NCBI RefSeq assembly: GCF_019145435.1
Contig: NZ_JAHSTS010000002.1
Location: forward strand, 1,674,001-1,738,000
Direction of reading: 5' to 3'
Source: Pseudomonas ekonensis
GTDB lineage: Bacteria; Pseudomonadota; Gammaproteobacteria; Pseudomonadales; Pseudomonadaceae
DNA: 64,000 nt
Below the pieces are notes generated by a model. The model ran no database searches. It was given only the letters and a program-made list of their open reading frames with translations, and was not told the origin of the DNA. Below, piece by piece: positions 1 through 12,633 of the stretch; the stretch's first letter is position 1, and every line of letters begins with the position of its first letter. Position numbers and translations under genes: made by a program.

Positions 1-90
1 TGATAAGGGTCGTGATTTATCGGGCGGATCCACGAGCCCTCGGGTAAAATGGCCGCCATTTTTACAGAATCCAGACGAAAGGGTCAGATT

Positions 91-399
91 ATGCCGCTCA
101 GCAACGAGCAGAAGAAACAATTCAAATCCATTGGTCACGACCTGAAGCCGGTTCTGATGGTGGCCGGCAACGGCCTGACCGAAGGTGTTCTCGCCGAGCT
201 GGAGCGTGCGTTGACCGATCATGAACTGATCAAGGTGCAGGTCAAGCTCGAAGACCGCGACGACCGTCGCACCGTCATGGACGAGCTGGCCAAGGCCGGC
301 CGCGCCGAGCAGGTGCAGGTCATCGGCAAGATGGTGCTGCTGTACCGCAAGAACCCGCAGCCGAACAAGCAGCTGTCGAACATCCACCGCTACAAATGA
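91..399 (+). CDS. yhbY: YhbY-family RNA-binding protein (CRM domain)
   Basis: A 102-residue protein that is a single CRM (YhbY) RNA-binding domain; the family associates with pre-50S ribosomal particles. The glycine-rich turn (VAGNGLTEG) and the typical N-terminus MPLSNEQKKQFKS are visible. The ATG at 91 is preferred to an in-frame ATG at 49 because it gives the normal family N-terminus, and 49 lies in a probable -10 box (TAAAAT at 45-50). It converges with the DUF4149 gene, only 12 bases away, and no terminator hairpin is visible between them. Confidence 0.93.
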   Translation: MPLSNEQKKQFKSIGHDLKPVLMVAGNGLTEGVLAELERALTDHELIKVQVKLEDRDDRRTVMDELAKAGRAEQVQVIGKMVLLYRKNPQPNKQLSNIHRYK

Positions 400-411
400 C
401 GGTGGCCCCGG

Positions 412-834
412 TCAGCGGTGCGGCCTGCGCACCCTGACCGGCACGGACTGGGCCACCAGCACGATGCCGCTGATCCCCAGCACCACGAAACAGTACATCT
501 GCCAGCGCTGATCGACCGACACGCCGTAGCGCAGCGTGTAATAGCCGAAGCAGGCGGCCAGGCCGACCAGCAGCACCCGGCCACTGAACACCCGCCACCA
601 TGCCGAGACACCGGCAACCCTCGCCAGCAGCGTCAGCTGGACCAGCATTCCCACCGCCGCCACACCGATCAACCAGCGGTCGATCTGCGTCGCGACATCG
701 TCGATCAGCAACGGCGCCAGCCCGCTGACCTTCAGCGCCGGAATCAATCCGACATGAAACACCCACAGGCCGCCGACCCAGAAGACCTGGGACAGCTGCC
801 AGAGGATGGCCTCAAGGGTGGGCGCCCGGAACAT
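412..834 (-). CDS. DUF4149-like integral membrane protein
   Basis: A 140-residue protein with four predicted hydrophobic segments and an N-terminus (WQLSQVFWVGGLWVFHVGL) that resembles the DUF4149 membrane family found beside greA in pseudomonads. The family has no known function. It follows greA by 4 bases on the same strand and is probably the last gene of the carA-carB-greA run. An in-frame ATG at 861 would overlap greA; 834 is preferred because it avoids this. The family call is from recall of the context and pattern, not from a search. Confidence 0.75.
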   Translation of the reverse strand: MFRAPTLEAILWQLSQVFWVGGLWVFHVGLIPALKVSGLAPLLIDDVATQIDRWLIGVAAVGMLVQLTLLARVAGVSAWWRVFSGRVLLVGLAACFGYYTLRYGVSVDQRWQMYCFVVLGISGIVLVAQSVPVRVRRPHR

Positions 835-838
835 CGCG

Positions 839-1311
839 TCAGATGTGCTTGACTTCGACAATCTCGTACTCGACCGTACCGCTCGGGGTTTTGATTACGA
901 CGGCATCACCCTCTTCCTTGCCGATGATCGCCCGGGCAATCGGCGCATTCGCCGAGAGCTTGCCCTTTTTGATATCGGCTTCGTCCTCGCCGACGATCTG
1001 GTAGGTCACCTGATCGCCGGTTTCGGTGTTTTCCAGGTCCACGGTGGTGCCGAAGATCACCTTGCCGGTGTGGGCGATGGTGGTGACATCGATCACCACC
1101 GAATTTTGCAGACGGCCTTCGATGTCGCGGATCCGCGCCTCGACCATGCCCTGCTCTTCGCGAGCGGCATGGTATTCGGCGTTTTCCTTGAGGTCACCGA
1201 GTTCACGCGCTTCGCCGATTGCCTGGCTCAGGCGTGGACGCTCGACCTTGCTCAGAAACGTGTGTTCTTCCTCCAGGGCTTTGGCGCCCTGGACGGTCAT
1301 TGGGTACTTGA

Positions 1312-1315
<4 letters not shown>
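839..1315 (-). CDS. greA: Transcription elongation factor GreA
   Basis: A 158-residue protein, the normal GreA length. An N-terminal coiled coil is followed by the C-terminal FKBP-like domain ([15 protein letters not shown]). GreA enters the secondary channel of RNA polymerase and promotes cleavage of backtracked transcripts. Its ATG overlaps the carB stop codon (ATGA, 4 bases), so the two are translationally coupled in the carA-carB-greA operon. Confidence 0.98.
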
Positions 1316-4533
<3,218 letters not shown>

Positions 4534-4658
4534 GGGTTTGTCACTCAAATCCGCAGGTCAGTCGGCAAGCCGTCCTGATCGATTTCTGAAGTATCGAGGG
4601 GGCCGCCAGTTGCGGGGCCGCCCTCGAAGGGCTTCTCGCTACAGTCTCAGGCGAACGC

Positions 4659-5795
4659 TCAGCGTCGCTTGGCCATCTCGTTGATGAAGCGGTCGAACAG
4701 TGGCGCCACGTCGTTCGGGCCCGGGCTCGCCTCAGGGTGGCCCTGGAAGCTGAACGCGCTCTTGTCGGTGCGCTCGATGCCTTGCAGGGTGCCGTCGAAC
4801 AGCGATTTGTGGATCGCACGGACGTTGGCCGGCAGGGTCGCTTCATCCACCGCGAAACCGTGGTTCTGGCTGGTGATCATCACGACACCGGTGTCCAGGT
4901 CCTGCACCGGGTGGTTGGCGCCGTGGTGGCCGTGGCCCATCTTCAGGGTCTTGGCGCCGGAGGCCAGGGCCAGCAGTTGGTGGCCGAGGCAGATGCCGAA
5001 CACCGGGATCTCGGTTTCCAGCACGTCCTTGATCGCCTGGATCGCGTAGTCGCAAGGCTCTGGATCGCCAGGGCCGTTGGACAGGAACACGCCGTCCGGC
5101 TTGAGGGCCAGCACGTCGGCGGCCGGGGTCTGGGCCGGCACCACGGTGACGCGGCAGCCGCGCTCGACCAGCATGCGCAGGATGTTGACCTTGACGCCGT
5201 AGTCGTAGGCGACGACGTGGTAAGGCAGCTCGGAGGCTTCGAGGGTCGCGTGGCTGTCGGTCTTCAGGTCCCAGACAGTGGAGCGCCATTCGTATTGGGT
5301 CTTGGTGCTGACGACCTTGGCCAGGTCCATGCCCTTCAGGCCCGGGAAGCCTTGCGCGGCGGCGATGGCGGCTTCTTCGGAAATGTTGTCGCCGGCCATG
5401 ATGCAGCCGTTCTGCGCGCCTTTCTCGCGCAGGATGCGGGTCAGGCGACGGGTGTCGATGCCGGCGATGGCCACGACGTTGTTGGCCTTCAGGTAGTCGG
5501 ACAGGGACATCGTGTTGCGCCAGTTGCTCGCCACCAGCGGCAGGTCGCGGATGACCAGGCCGGCCGACCACACGCGGTTGGACTCGGCGTCTTCCGGCGT
5601 GGTGCCGGTGTTGCCGATATGCGGGTAGGTCAGGGTAACGATCTGCTGGGCGTAGGAAGGATCGGTAAGGATTTCCTGATAGCCGGTCATTGCGGTGTTG
5701 AACACCACCTCACCAACGGTCTGACCGTCGGCTCCAATGGCTTCGCCGCGAAAAATGCTGCCATCAGCAAGGGCGAGTATGGCTGGCTTAGTCAA
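4659..5795 (-). CDS. carA: Carbamoyl-phosphate synthase, small (glutaminase) subunit
   Basis: A 378-residue class-I glutamine amidotransferase subunit that releases ammonia from glutamine for CarB. The nucleophile elbow GICLGHQ has the catalytic Cys at residue 269. The start chosen is TTG at 5795 ([12 protein letters not shown] follows), preceded by a strong GGGAGG ribosome site 5 bases away. A UUG start is known for P. aeruginosa carA. An upstream in-frame ATG at 5819 would put the ribosome site inside the gene. The region upstream carries a terminator-like hairpin and a short arginine-containing reading frame, consistent with attenuation. Confidence 0.98.
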   Translation of the reverse strand: MTKPAILALADGSIFRGEAIGADGQTVGEVVFNTAMTGYQEILTDPSYAQQIVTLTYPHIGNTGTTPEDAESNRVWSAGLVIRDLPLVASNWRNTMSLSDYLKANNVVAIAGIDTRRLTRILREKGAQNGCIMAGDNISEEAAIAAAQGFPGLKGMDLAKVVSTKTQYEWRSTVWDLKTDSHATLEASELPYHVVAYDYGVKVNILRMLVERGCRVTVVPAQTPAADVLALKPDGVFLSNGPGDPEPCDYAIQAIKDVLETEIPVFGICLGHQLLALASGAKTLKMGHGHHGANHPVQDLDTGVVMITSQNHGFAVDEATLPANVRAIHKSLFDGTLQGIERTDKSAFSFQGHPEASPGPNDVAPLFDRFINEMAKRR

Positions 5796-5840
5796 GAAGA
5801 CCTCCCGTAAATAACGCATGAAGGGGCAATCGCAGGTTGT

Positions 5841-5878
5841 AAAAAAGCGGAGTGACGTATGGACACGTCACCCCGCTT
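5841..5878 (-). terminator. Intrinsic terminator / putative attenuator in the carA leader
   Basis: Read on the minus strand, 5878-5865 and 5858-5845 form a 14-bp stem (one G-U pair, 6-base loop) followed by a run of six U. This is a full rho-independent terminator placed 46 bases before the carA TTG and transcribed in the carA direction, so it should end most transcripts unless it is prevented from folding. An upstream hairpin at 5901-5920 is a possible competitor. Attenuation of carAB has been described in other pseudomonads; its use here is inferred. Confidence 0.75.
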
Positions 5879-5880
5879 CT

Positions 5881-5916
5881 TCACTGAATTACTCTGCGCG
5901 CTTTTAGTGGACACAC
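5881..5916 (-). CDS. Candidate carA leader peptide (11 codons, GTG start)
   Basis: A minus-strand frame GTG-TGT-CCA-CTA-AAA-GCG-CGC-AGA-GTA-ATT-CAG-TGA, encoding MCPLKARRVIQ. Its stop codon lies two bases before the base of the terminator stem, and it contains two adjacent arginine codons. Arginine is an end product of the pathway that CarAB feeds. The GTG lies inside the upstream hairpin (5901-5920). No convincing Shine-Dalgarno sequence is visible, which is the main weakness; the frame could be fortuitous. Confidence 0.35.
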   Translation of the reverse strand: MCPLKARRVIQ

Positions 5917-6020
5917 TAAAGCTGTAGCTTACAGGAATGCCTTCAAAATCGAAAGGGCAGGATACGCACAAACTCGACAGGATCCAGGCAGGGCAAATTG
6001 AGATTAAGCCGCCGCTGCGG

Positions 6021-6048
6021 TTGACACCCCTTCGCCCCTCTCTAGAAT
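6021..6048 (+). promoter_or_regulatory. Sigma-70 promoter of the C5 methyltransferase gene
   Basis: TTGACA at 6021-6026, a 16-base spacer, and TAGAAT at 6043-6048, one mismatch from the -10 consensus. It faces the methyltransferase gene and would start transcription near 6055, leaving a very short untranslated leader. Confidence 0.75.
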
Positions 6049-6096
6049 GGGTACCCATGTAAAGTTTCGGGAATGAAACCCGCAATGAGTACCCAT
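6047..6096 (+). promoter_or_regulatory. Paired palindromic sites, putative methyltransferase autoregulatory operator
   Basis: A perfect 12-base palindrome ATGGGTACCCAT (6047-6058) overlaps the last two bases of the -10 box and the expected start site. A copy with one change (ATGAGTACCCAT, 6085-6096) begins exactly at the second possible ATG of the methyltransferase. Between them lies GTTTC-N6-GAAAC (6064-6079). Duplicated palindromes over a promoter and start codon, before a gene whose product has an N-terminal HTH, suggest autorepression. The palindrome core GGTACC could instead be the enzyme's own target. Confidence 0.5.
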
Positions 6097-7500
6097 ATCA
6101 GCATCGCCGACGCCGCCGTACTGCTGAACGTCAGTACGCAACGGGTCAGAACTCTATGCCGCTGCGGCGAACTCCAGTCCGAGAAGATCGGCAACGCCTG
6201 GATCGTCGAGCAAGCCAGCCTGAAAAACTACGGCCTTCGAACCGCACACATGATCGCACAAGACCACCCCGCCTACGCCGTCCAGACGTCATCCGACTCA
6301 CGCAAACCGATCGCCCTGAGCTTCTTCTCCGGCGCCATGGGCCTGGACCTGGGCCTGGAAAAGGCCGGCTTCGACATCCGCCTGGCGTGCGAATCGAACA
6401 AGCACTGCCGTCAGACCATCGCCCTGAACCGCCCCAACACGGCCCTGCTCGGCGACATCAACGACTGCACCGCCGAGCGGGTCCTGGAAGCCGCCCAGGT
6501 GCGCGCCGAAGACGTCGACCTGATCGTCGGCGGCCCGCCCTGCCAGGCCTTCAGCACCGCCGGCAAGCGCAAGGCGTTCAATGACGACCGCGGCAATGCC
6601 TTCCTCAAGTACATCGACCTCGCCCTGGAGATCCGCCCGCGCTTCATCGTCATCGAGAACGTGCGCGGCCTGCTGTCGTGCCCGATGGATCACCGTCCGC
6701 ACAACCAGCGCGGCAGCGAGTTCCCGGACCTGTCCCTCGACGAAATGAAGGGCGGCGCGCTCAACTTCGTCATCAGCGTGCTCAAGCGGGCGGGCTACAC
6801 CTGCACGTTCAACCTCTACAACTCGGCCAACTTCGGCACGCCGCAGATCCGCGAGCGGGTGATCATCATCTGCTCCCGCGACGGCAAGGAAGCGCCCTTC
6901 CTGACGCCTACGCATTCCGAGGATGGTTCCCACGGCCTGCCGGTCTGGAACAAGCTGCGCGGCGCCTTGCAGGGCATCGGCCAGCACACGCACCTGAACT
7001 TCCCGGAAAAACGCCTCAAGTACTACCGCATGCTCAAGGCCGGGCAGAACTGGCGCAGCCTGACGCCGGAACTGCAACAAGAAGCCCTCGGCAAATCGTA
7101 CTTTTCCGGCGGCGGCAAAACCGGCTTCCTGCGGCGCCTGCACTGGGACAAGCCGTCCCCGACCCTGGTGACCCACCCGGCCATGCCGGCCACCGACCTG
7201 GCCCACCCCGAGGAAGACCGACCGCTGTCGATCCAGGAGTACAAGCGCATCCAGGAGTTTCCGGACGACTGGCAACTGGCAGGCCCGTTGATCGAGCAGT
7301 ACAAGCAGGTCGGCAACGCCGTGCCGGTGAGCCTCGGCCATGCGGTCGGCAGGCTGATCCGCCAACTGCTGGCCGGCACCGACAGCGTCCCTCCGCAGAA
7401 CTTTCCGTTTTCGCGCTACCAGGCCACGTCCCACACCGAGTGGCTGAACCTGTTCGAACAGCAGAAGCAAAAGCACCAGTTCAACCTCGAACTGGCCTGA
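6073..7500 (+). CDS. HTH-fused DNA (cytosine-5-)methyltransferase, apparently solitary
   Basis: A 475-residue protein (471 if the ATG at 6085 is used). Residues about 8-54 form a MerR/excisionase-type helix-turn-helix (ISIADAAVLLNVSTQRVRTL). The catalytic domain has motif I (FFSGAMGLDLGL, about 84-95), motif IV GGPPCQAFS with the nucleophile Cys157, motif VI ENVRG, motif VIII-like QIRERV and motif X QVGNAVPVS. It methylates cytosine C5 at an unknown target. No endonuclease or Vsr gene is adjacent, so it is an orphan or regulatory methyltransferase. It separates carA from dapB and is transcribed divergently from carA. The HTH may bind the duplicated palindrome at its own promoter. Confidence 0.9.
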   Translation: MKPAMSTHISIADAAVLLNVSTQRVRTLCRCGELQSEKIGNAWIVEQASLKNYGLRTAHMIAQDHPAYAVQTSSDSRKPIALSFFSGAMGLDLGLEKAGFDIRLACESNKHCRQTIALNRPNTALLGDINDCTAERVLEAAQVRAEDVDLIVGGPPCQAFSTAGKRKAFNDDRGNAFLKYIDLALEIRPRFIVIENVRGLLSCPMDHRPHNQRGSEFPDLSLDEMKGGALNFVISVLKRAGYTCTFNLYNSANFGTPQIRERVIIICSRDGKEAPFLTPTHSEDGSHGLPVWNKLRGALQGIGQHTHLNFPEKRLKYYRMLKAGQNWRSLTPELQQEALGKSYFSGGGKTGFLRRLHWDKPSPTLVTHPAMPATDLAHPEEDRPLSIQEYKRIQEFPDDWQLAGPLIEQYKQVGNAVPVSLGHAVGRLIRQLLAGTDSVPPQNFPFSRYQATSHTEWLNLFEQQKQKHQFNLELA

Positions 7501-7519
7501 CCCGAGCCCATCACCGGGC

Positions 7520-7552
7520 AAAACAAAAGGCGCCTGATGCGCCTTTTGTTTT
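7520..7552. terminator. Bidirectional intrinsic terminator between the methyltransferase gene and dapB
   Basis: A 14-bp inverted repeat (7520-7533 and 7539-7552, loop 5) with a GC core and A/T-rich flanks, giving a U-run on either strand. It sits between convergent genes and can serve both. Confidence 0.85.
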
Positions 7553-7568
7553 CTTGCCTGCCGATCCC

Positions 7569-8384
<816 letters not shown>

Positions 8385-9509
8385 TTACAGATCGCCGAAG
8401 AAGCGTTTCACGCCGTCGAACCAACCGGCGGTTTTCGGGGAATGGCTGTTGTCGCCCGCCAGCGAGCTACGGAACTCTTCCAGCAGCTCACGCTGGCGAC
8501 GGTCAAGGTTGACCGGCGTCTCGACCGCCACACGGCACATCAGGTCGCCCGCACCGCCGCCGCGCACCGGCGCCACGCCCTTGCCGCGCACGCGGAACTG
8601 CTTGCCGGTCTGGGTGCCTTCCGGGATCTTCAGCTTGACCCGGCCGTCGAGGGTCGGAATCTCCAGCTCGCCGCCCAGCGCCGCATCGACGAAGCTGATC
8701 GGCACTTCGCAGAACAGGTGCTTGCCGTCGCGCTGGAAGATCGCGTGCTCGCGCACGTTGATCACCACATAGAGATCGCCGGTCGGCCCGCCCTGGGTGC
8801 CCGCCTCGCCCTCGCCGGACAGACGGATGCGGTCGCCGGTGTCGACGCCGGCCGGCACTTTCACCGACAGGGTCTTGTACTCTTCGACACGGCCTTCGCC
8901 GTGGCAGGAGTCGCACGGGTCGGTGATGATCTTGCCCTGGCCATGGCAGCGCGGGCAGGTCTGCTGCACCGAGAAGAAGCCCTGCTGCATGCGCACCTGA
9001 CCGATGCCGCCGCAGGTCGGGCACGTGGATGGCGAAGAGCCCTTCTTGGCGCCCGAACCGTCGCACGGCTTGCAGTTGACCAGGGTCGGGACGCGGATGT
9101 TCACGGTCGTGCCGCGCACCGCTTCTTCCAGGTTCAGCTCCAGGGTGTAGCGCAGGTCGCTGCCGCGCTGGGCGCCGCCGCGGGAACCGCCGCGGCCGCC
9201 GCCGAAGAAGTCGCTGAACACATCGCCGAAGATGTCGGAGAAGTTCTGGCCGCCGAAGCCGGCACCGCCGCCGCCCATGCTCGGGTCGACGCCGGCATGG
9301 CCGTACTGGTCGTAGGCGGCGCGCTTGCTGGAGTCGGACAGCACTTCGTAGGCCTCGTTGGCCTCCTTGAACAGTTCTTCCGACGCCTTGTCATCGGGAT
9401 TACGGTCCGGGTGATGCTTCATCGCCAGGCGGCGGTAAGCCTTCTTCAGCTCGGCATCGCTTGAGCCACGCTCAACACCCAACACTTCGTAATAGTCACG
9501 CTTTGCCAT
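8385..9509 (-). CDS. dnaJ: Chaperone protein DnaJ (Hsp40)
   Basis: A 374-residue type-I DnaJ. The J domain begins [12 protein letters not shown], with HPD at residues 33-35. A Gly/Phe-rich linker follows, then four CxxCxGxG zinc-finger repeats ([32 protein letters not shown]) and the C-terminal substrate-binding domains. It delivers clients to DnaK and stimulates its ATPase. The start at 9509 is the family start; the frame is open 30 codons further upstream but with non-homologous residues. About 300 bases separate it from dnaK. Confidence 0.98.
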   Translation of the reverse strand: MAKRDYYEVLGVERGSSDAELKKAYRRLAMKHHPDRNPDDKASEELFKEANEAYEVLSDSSKRAAYDQYGHAGVDPSMGGGGAGFGGQNFSDIFGDVFSDFFGGGRGGSRGGAQRGSDLRYTLELNLEEAVRGTTVNIRVPTLVNCKPCDGSGAKKGSSPSTCPTCGGIGQVRMQQGFFSVQQTCPRCHGQGKIITDPCDSCHGEGRVEEYKTLSVKVPAGVDTGDRIRLSGEGEAGTQGGPTGDLYVVINVREHAIFQRDGKHLFCEVPISFVDAALGGELEIPTLDGRVKLKIPEGTQTGKQFRVRGKGVAPVRGGGAGDLMCRVAVETPVNLDRRQRELLEEFRSSLAGDNSHSPKTAGWFDGVKRFFGDL

Positions 9510-9734
9510 AAGTCTTCGCACTCTTAAGGACGTTCGGCAAACCCCTCCTGAGCTTCGCCGAACTCGTTGAGCCCCCAAACAGGCCCGGACCCAACTCACG
9601 TCGATTTCAACGATCCTGGTCTTTGATCCGATGCGGCACTTGCGGCGCGAAAAGCAGGAGCATTTCCGGCCATGCCACCAGCATCCGAACGTTGTCGCAT
9701 GCTGTAAAAATTCGCGTATTCCAGATACGCCAAC

Positions 9735-9752
9735 GCGGGAGCAAGCTCCCGC
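9735..9752. repeat. REP-like hairpin between dnaK and dnaJ
   Basis: GCGGGAGC-AA-GCTCCCGC, a compact palindrome of the kind found in Pseudomonas REP elements, in the roughly 300-base dnaK-dnaJ gap. There is no U-run, so it is more likely an mRNA-processing or stabilising hairpin than a terminator. Nothing else is recognisable in the gap (9510-9807). Confidence 0.5.
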
Positions 9753-9807
9753 GCGGCGACATCCTACCAGTCACCGCCCAACGGCAGTCAACCGGCCGAC
9801 CAACAAC

Positions 9808-11724
9808 TTACTTGTGGTCTTTGACTTCTTCGAACTCGGCATCGACCACGTCGTCAGCCTTTTCAGCCTTCTCGTCGTGCGGTGCCGCGCCTTCGGCAGG
9901 CTGGGCCTGTTCGGCGTACATCTTCTGGGCAACCGGAGCGGAGACCTTCGACAGTTCTTCAACCTTCGCGTCGATGGCAGCCTTGTCGTCGCCTTTCACA
10001 GCGGCTTCCAGGGCAACCACAGCCGCTTCGATCGCAGTCTTCTCTTCGGCGGTGACCTTGTCACCCGCGTCGGCAATCATCTTGCGGGTCGAGTGAACCA
10101 GTGCGTCACCCTGGTTACGGGCAGCGGCCAGCTCTTCGAACTTGCGGTCTTCCTCGGCGTTGGCCTCGGCGTCACGCACCATGCGCTCGATCTCTTCGTC
10201 GGACAGGCCGGAGTTGGCCTTGATCACGATCGACTGGGTCTTGCCGGTGGCCTTGTCCTTCGCGCCGACGTGCAGGATGCCGTTGGCGTCGATGTCGAAG
10301 GTCACTTCGATCTGAGGCACGCCGCGCGGAGCCGGCGGAATGTCGGCCAGGTCGAACTTGCCCAGGGACTTGTTCTGTGCGGCTTGCTTGCGCTCGCCCT
10401 GCAGGACGTGAATGGTCACGGCGCCCTGGTTGTCGTCGGCGGTCGAGAACACTTGCGATTTCTTGGTCGGAATCGTGGTGTTCTTCTCGATCAGCGCGGT
10501 CATCACGCCGCCCATGGTCTCGATGCCCAGGGTCAGCGGGCTGACGTCGAGCAGCAGGACGTCTTTCACGTCACCGGCCAGAACGGCGCCCTGGATTGCA
10601 GCACCCATGGCAACAGCTTCGTCAGGGTTGACGTCTTTACGTGCTTCTTTACCGAAGAAATCGGTCACTGCCTTCTGCACCAGCGGCATACGGGTCTGAC
10701 CACCGACCAGGATCACGTCGTTGATCTGGCTGGCGTCGATGCCGGCGTCTTTCAGGGCGATGCGGCATGGCTCGATGGTACGGTTCACCAGATCTTCGAC
10801 CAGCGATTCCAGCTTGGCGCGAGAGATCTTCACGTTCATGTGCTTCGGACCGGACGCGTCTGCAGTGATGTACGGCAGGTTGACGTCGGTCGACTGAGAA
10901 GAAGACAGCTCGATCTTGGCCTTCTCGGCGGCTTCTTTCAGACGCTGCAGTGCCAGCGGATCGTTCTTCAGATCCATGCCCGACTCTTTCTTGAACTCAT
11001 CGACGAGGTAGTCGATCAGGCGCATGTCGAAGTCTTCACCACCCAGGAACGTATCGCCGTTGGTGGCCAATACTTCGAACTGGTGCTCACCGTCGACTTC
11101 GGCGATCTCGATGACCGACACGTCGAAAGTACCGCCACCCAGGTCATAAACGATGACCGTGTGATCGCCCTTGGCCTTGTCCATACCGTAGGCCAGTGCA
11201 GCGGCAGTCGGTTCGTTGATGATGCGCTTGACGTCCAGACCGGCGATACGACCGGCGTCCTTGGTAGCCTGACGCTGGCTGTCGTTGAAGTAGGCCGGAA
11301 CGGTGATGACCGCTTCGGTAACCGCTTCGCCCAGATAGTCTTCGGCGGTCTTCTTCATCTTTTTCAGGACTTCGGCGCTGATTTGCGGCGGAGCCATTTG
11401 CTTGTCGGCGGCCTCGACCCATGCATCACCGTTGCTGGCCTTGACGATTTTGTAAGGCACCAGCTTGATGTCTTTCTGCACGACGTCTTCGTCGAAACGA
11501 CGACCGATCAGACGCTTCACCGCGAACAGTGTGTTGTGCGGGTTGGTCACCGCCTGACGCTTGGCGGACTGGCCGACCAGGATTTCGCCGTCGTTGGCGT
11601 AAGCGATGATCGAAGGCGTGGTGCGCGCGCCTTCGGCGTTCTCAATCACTTTGGCCTTGCCGTTTTCCAGCACGGAGACGCAGGAGTTGGTAGTCCCCAG
11701 GTCGATACCGATAATTTTGCCCAT
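9808..11724 (-). CDS. dnaK: Chaperone protein DnaK (Hsp70)
   Basis: A 638-residue Hsp70. The N-terminal ATPase has [10 protein letters not shown] and [10 protein letters not shown]; the substrate-binding domain follows, and the acidic C-terminus ends in [10 protein letters not shown], typical of bacterial DnaK. The start [10 protein letters not shown] at 11724 is preceded by GGGAG; a GTG two codons upstream is unlikely. It sits between grpE and dnaJ on the same strand and has its own sigma-32 promoter overlapping the end of grpE. Confidence 0.99.
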   Translation of the reverse strand: MGKIIGIDLGTTNSCVSVLENGKAKVIENAEGARTTPSIIAYANDGEILVGQSAKRQAVTNPHNTLFAVKRLIGRRFDEDVVQKDIKLVPYKIVKASNGDAWVEAADKQMAPPQISAEVLKKMKKTAEDYLGEAVTEAVITVPAYFNDSQRQATKDAGRIAGLDVKRIINEPTAAALAYGMDKAKGDHTVIVYDLGGGTFDVSVIEIAEVDGEHQFEVLATNGDTFLGGEDFDMRLIDYLVDEFKKESGMDLKNDPLALQRLKEAAEKAKIELSSSQSTDVNLPYITADASGPKHMNVKISRAKLESLVEDLVNRTIEPCRIALKDAGIDASQINDVILVGGQTRMPLVQKAVTDFFGKEARKDVNPDEAVAMGAAIQGAVLAGDVKDVLLLDVSPLTLGIETMGGVMTALIEKNTTIPTKKSQVFSTADDNQGAVTIHVLQGERKQAAQNKSLGKFDLADIPPAPRGVPQIEVTFDIDANGILHVGAKDKATGKTQSIVIKANSGLSDEEIERMVRDAEANAEEDRKFEELAAARNQGDALVHSTRKMIADAGDKVTAEEKTAIEAAVVALEAAVKGDDKAAIDAKVEELSKVSAPVAQKMYAEQAQPAEGAAPHDEKAEKADDVVDAEFEEVKDHK

Positions 11725-11803
11725 GTTCACTCTCCCGAAACTTTGGATTTGGTTGCCGCAGCGGTCTTGGCCAACTGCGGTAGCACTTAAACGCTTGACT
11801 TCT

Positions 11804-11831
11804 AAATGGGGGCCTTACGGCGGATTTCAAG
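11804..11831 (-). promoter_or_regulatory. Sigma-32 heat-shock promoter of dnaK
   Basis: On the minus strand, CTTGAA (11831-11826), a 14-base spacer and CCCCATTT (11811-11804). This matches the sigma-32 consensus CTTGAA-N13-15-CCCCATNT. The -35 box contains the grpE stop codon, so dnaK can be induced independently of grpE. Confidence 0.8.
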
Positions 11832-12393
11832 CCTTCTCGTCGATCGAAGGCGAAATCGGCGCCGGCGCCTTGCTGACCACGACCATCGCCGGACGCAGCA
11901 GGCGGCCGTTGAGCTGGTAGCCCTTCTGGAACACTTTCAGGACGCTGTTCGGCTCGACATCGGCGCTTTCCTGCATGGCCATCGCCTGATGGTGAACGGC
12001 GTTGAACGGTTCGCCGTGAGGATCGATCGCTTCAAGCTGGTAGCGCTTGAGGGTGTCGTGGAACATCTTCAGGGTCAGTTCGATGCCTTCGCGCATCGGA
12101 CGGATGCTTTCGTCGTCCGGGCTCGACAGCTCGAGGCCGCGCTCCAGGCTGTCGACGATCGGCAGCAGGTCGCCGGCGAATTTTTCCAGCGCGAACTTGT
12201 GCGCCTTCTCGACGTCCTGCTCGGCACGGCGGCGGACGTTCTGCAGATCGGCGGCTACGCGCAGAGATTGATCCTGCGCGGCGGCCAGTTGCTCTTCGAG
12301 CACTTGCACACGGGTCGCCAGGTCATCGCCCGACGCCTCGGGCGCCTGATTGGCTTCTGGATTTTGCGTATCCACTGTCTGTTCGTCAGCCAT
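11827..12393 (-). CDS. grpE: Nucleotide exchange factor GrpE
   Basis: A 188-residue GrpE. An acidic, disordered N-terminus is followed by a long coiled coil and the beta-domain at the C-terminus ([21 protein letters not shown]). It releases ADP from DnaK. First gene of grpE-dnaK-dnaJ-dapB on the minus strand, it is driven by a near-perfect sigma-32 promoter about 55 bases upstream and is divergent from recN. Confidence 0.98.
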   Translation of the reverse strand: MADEQTVDTQNPEANQAPEASGDDLATRVQVLEEQLAAAQDQSLRVAADLQNVRRRAEQDVEKAHKFALEKFAGDLLPIVDSLERGLELSSPDDESIRPMREGIELTLKMFHDTLKRYQLEAIDPHGEPFNAVHHQAMAMQESADVEPNSVLKVFQKGYQLNGRLLRPAMVVVSKAPAPISPSIDEKA

Positions 12394-12446
12394 AGAATTC
12401 TCCTCTCAATTTCGTCCGCGGGCTCTACCCGCGCTTCTGCCCCGGT

Positions 12447-12474
12447 ATATGGGGCCGCAAAATCAGGCTTCAAG
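12447..12474 (-). promoter_or_regulatory. Sigma-32 heat-shock promoter of grpE
   Basis: On the minus strand, CTTGAA (12474-12469), a 14-base spacer and CCCCATAT (12454-12447), with no mismatch to the sigma-32 consensus. It is the main heat-shock promoter for grpE and possibly the genes after it. Confidence 0.88.
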
Positions 12475-12633
12475 GGCCTGGCGCGATTAACCCTACAAAA
12501 AAGTGCCGCATTGTCATTCCCGCACGCGATAACCGCCGATCGCATCCAAGCCAATCGAGCTAAGGGAAGGCATTGTCAGCCCAAAACAAAACACTGTATA
12601 AATAACCAGACCTCAAGCCTGGGAGCGGCCCAC

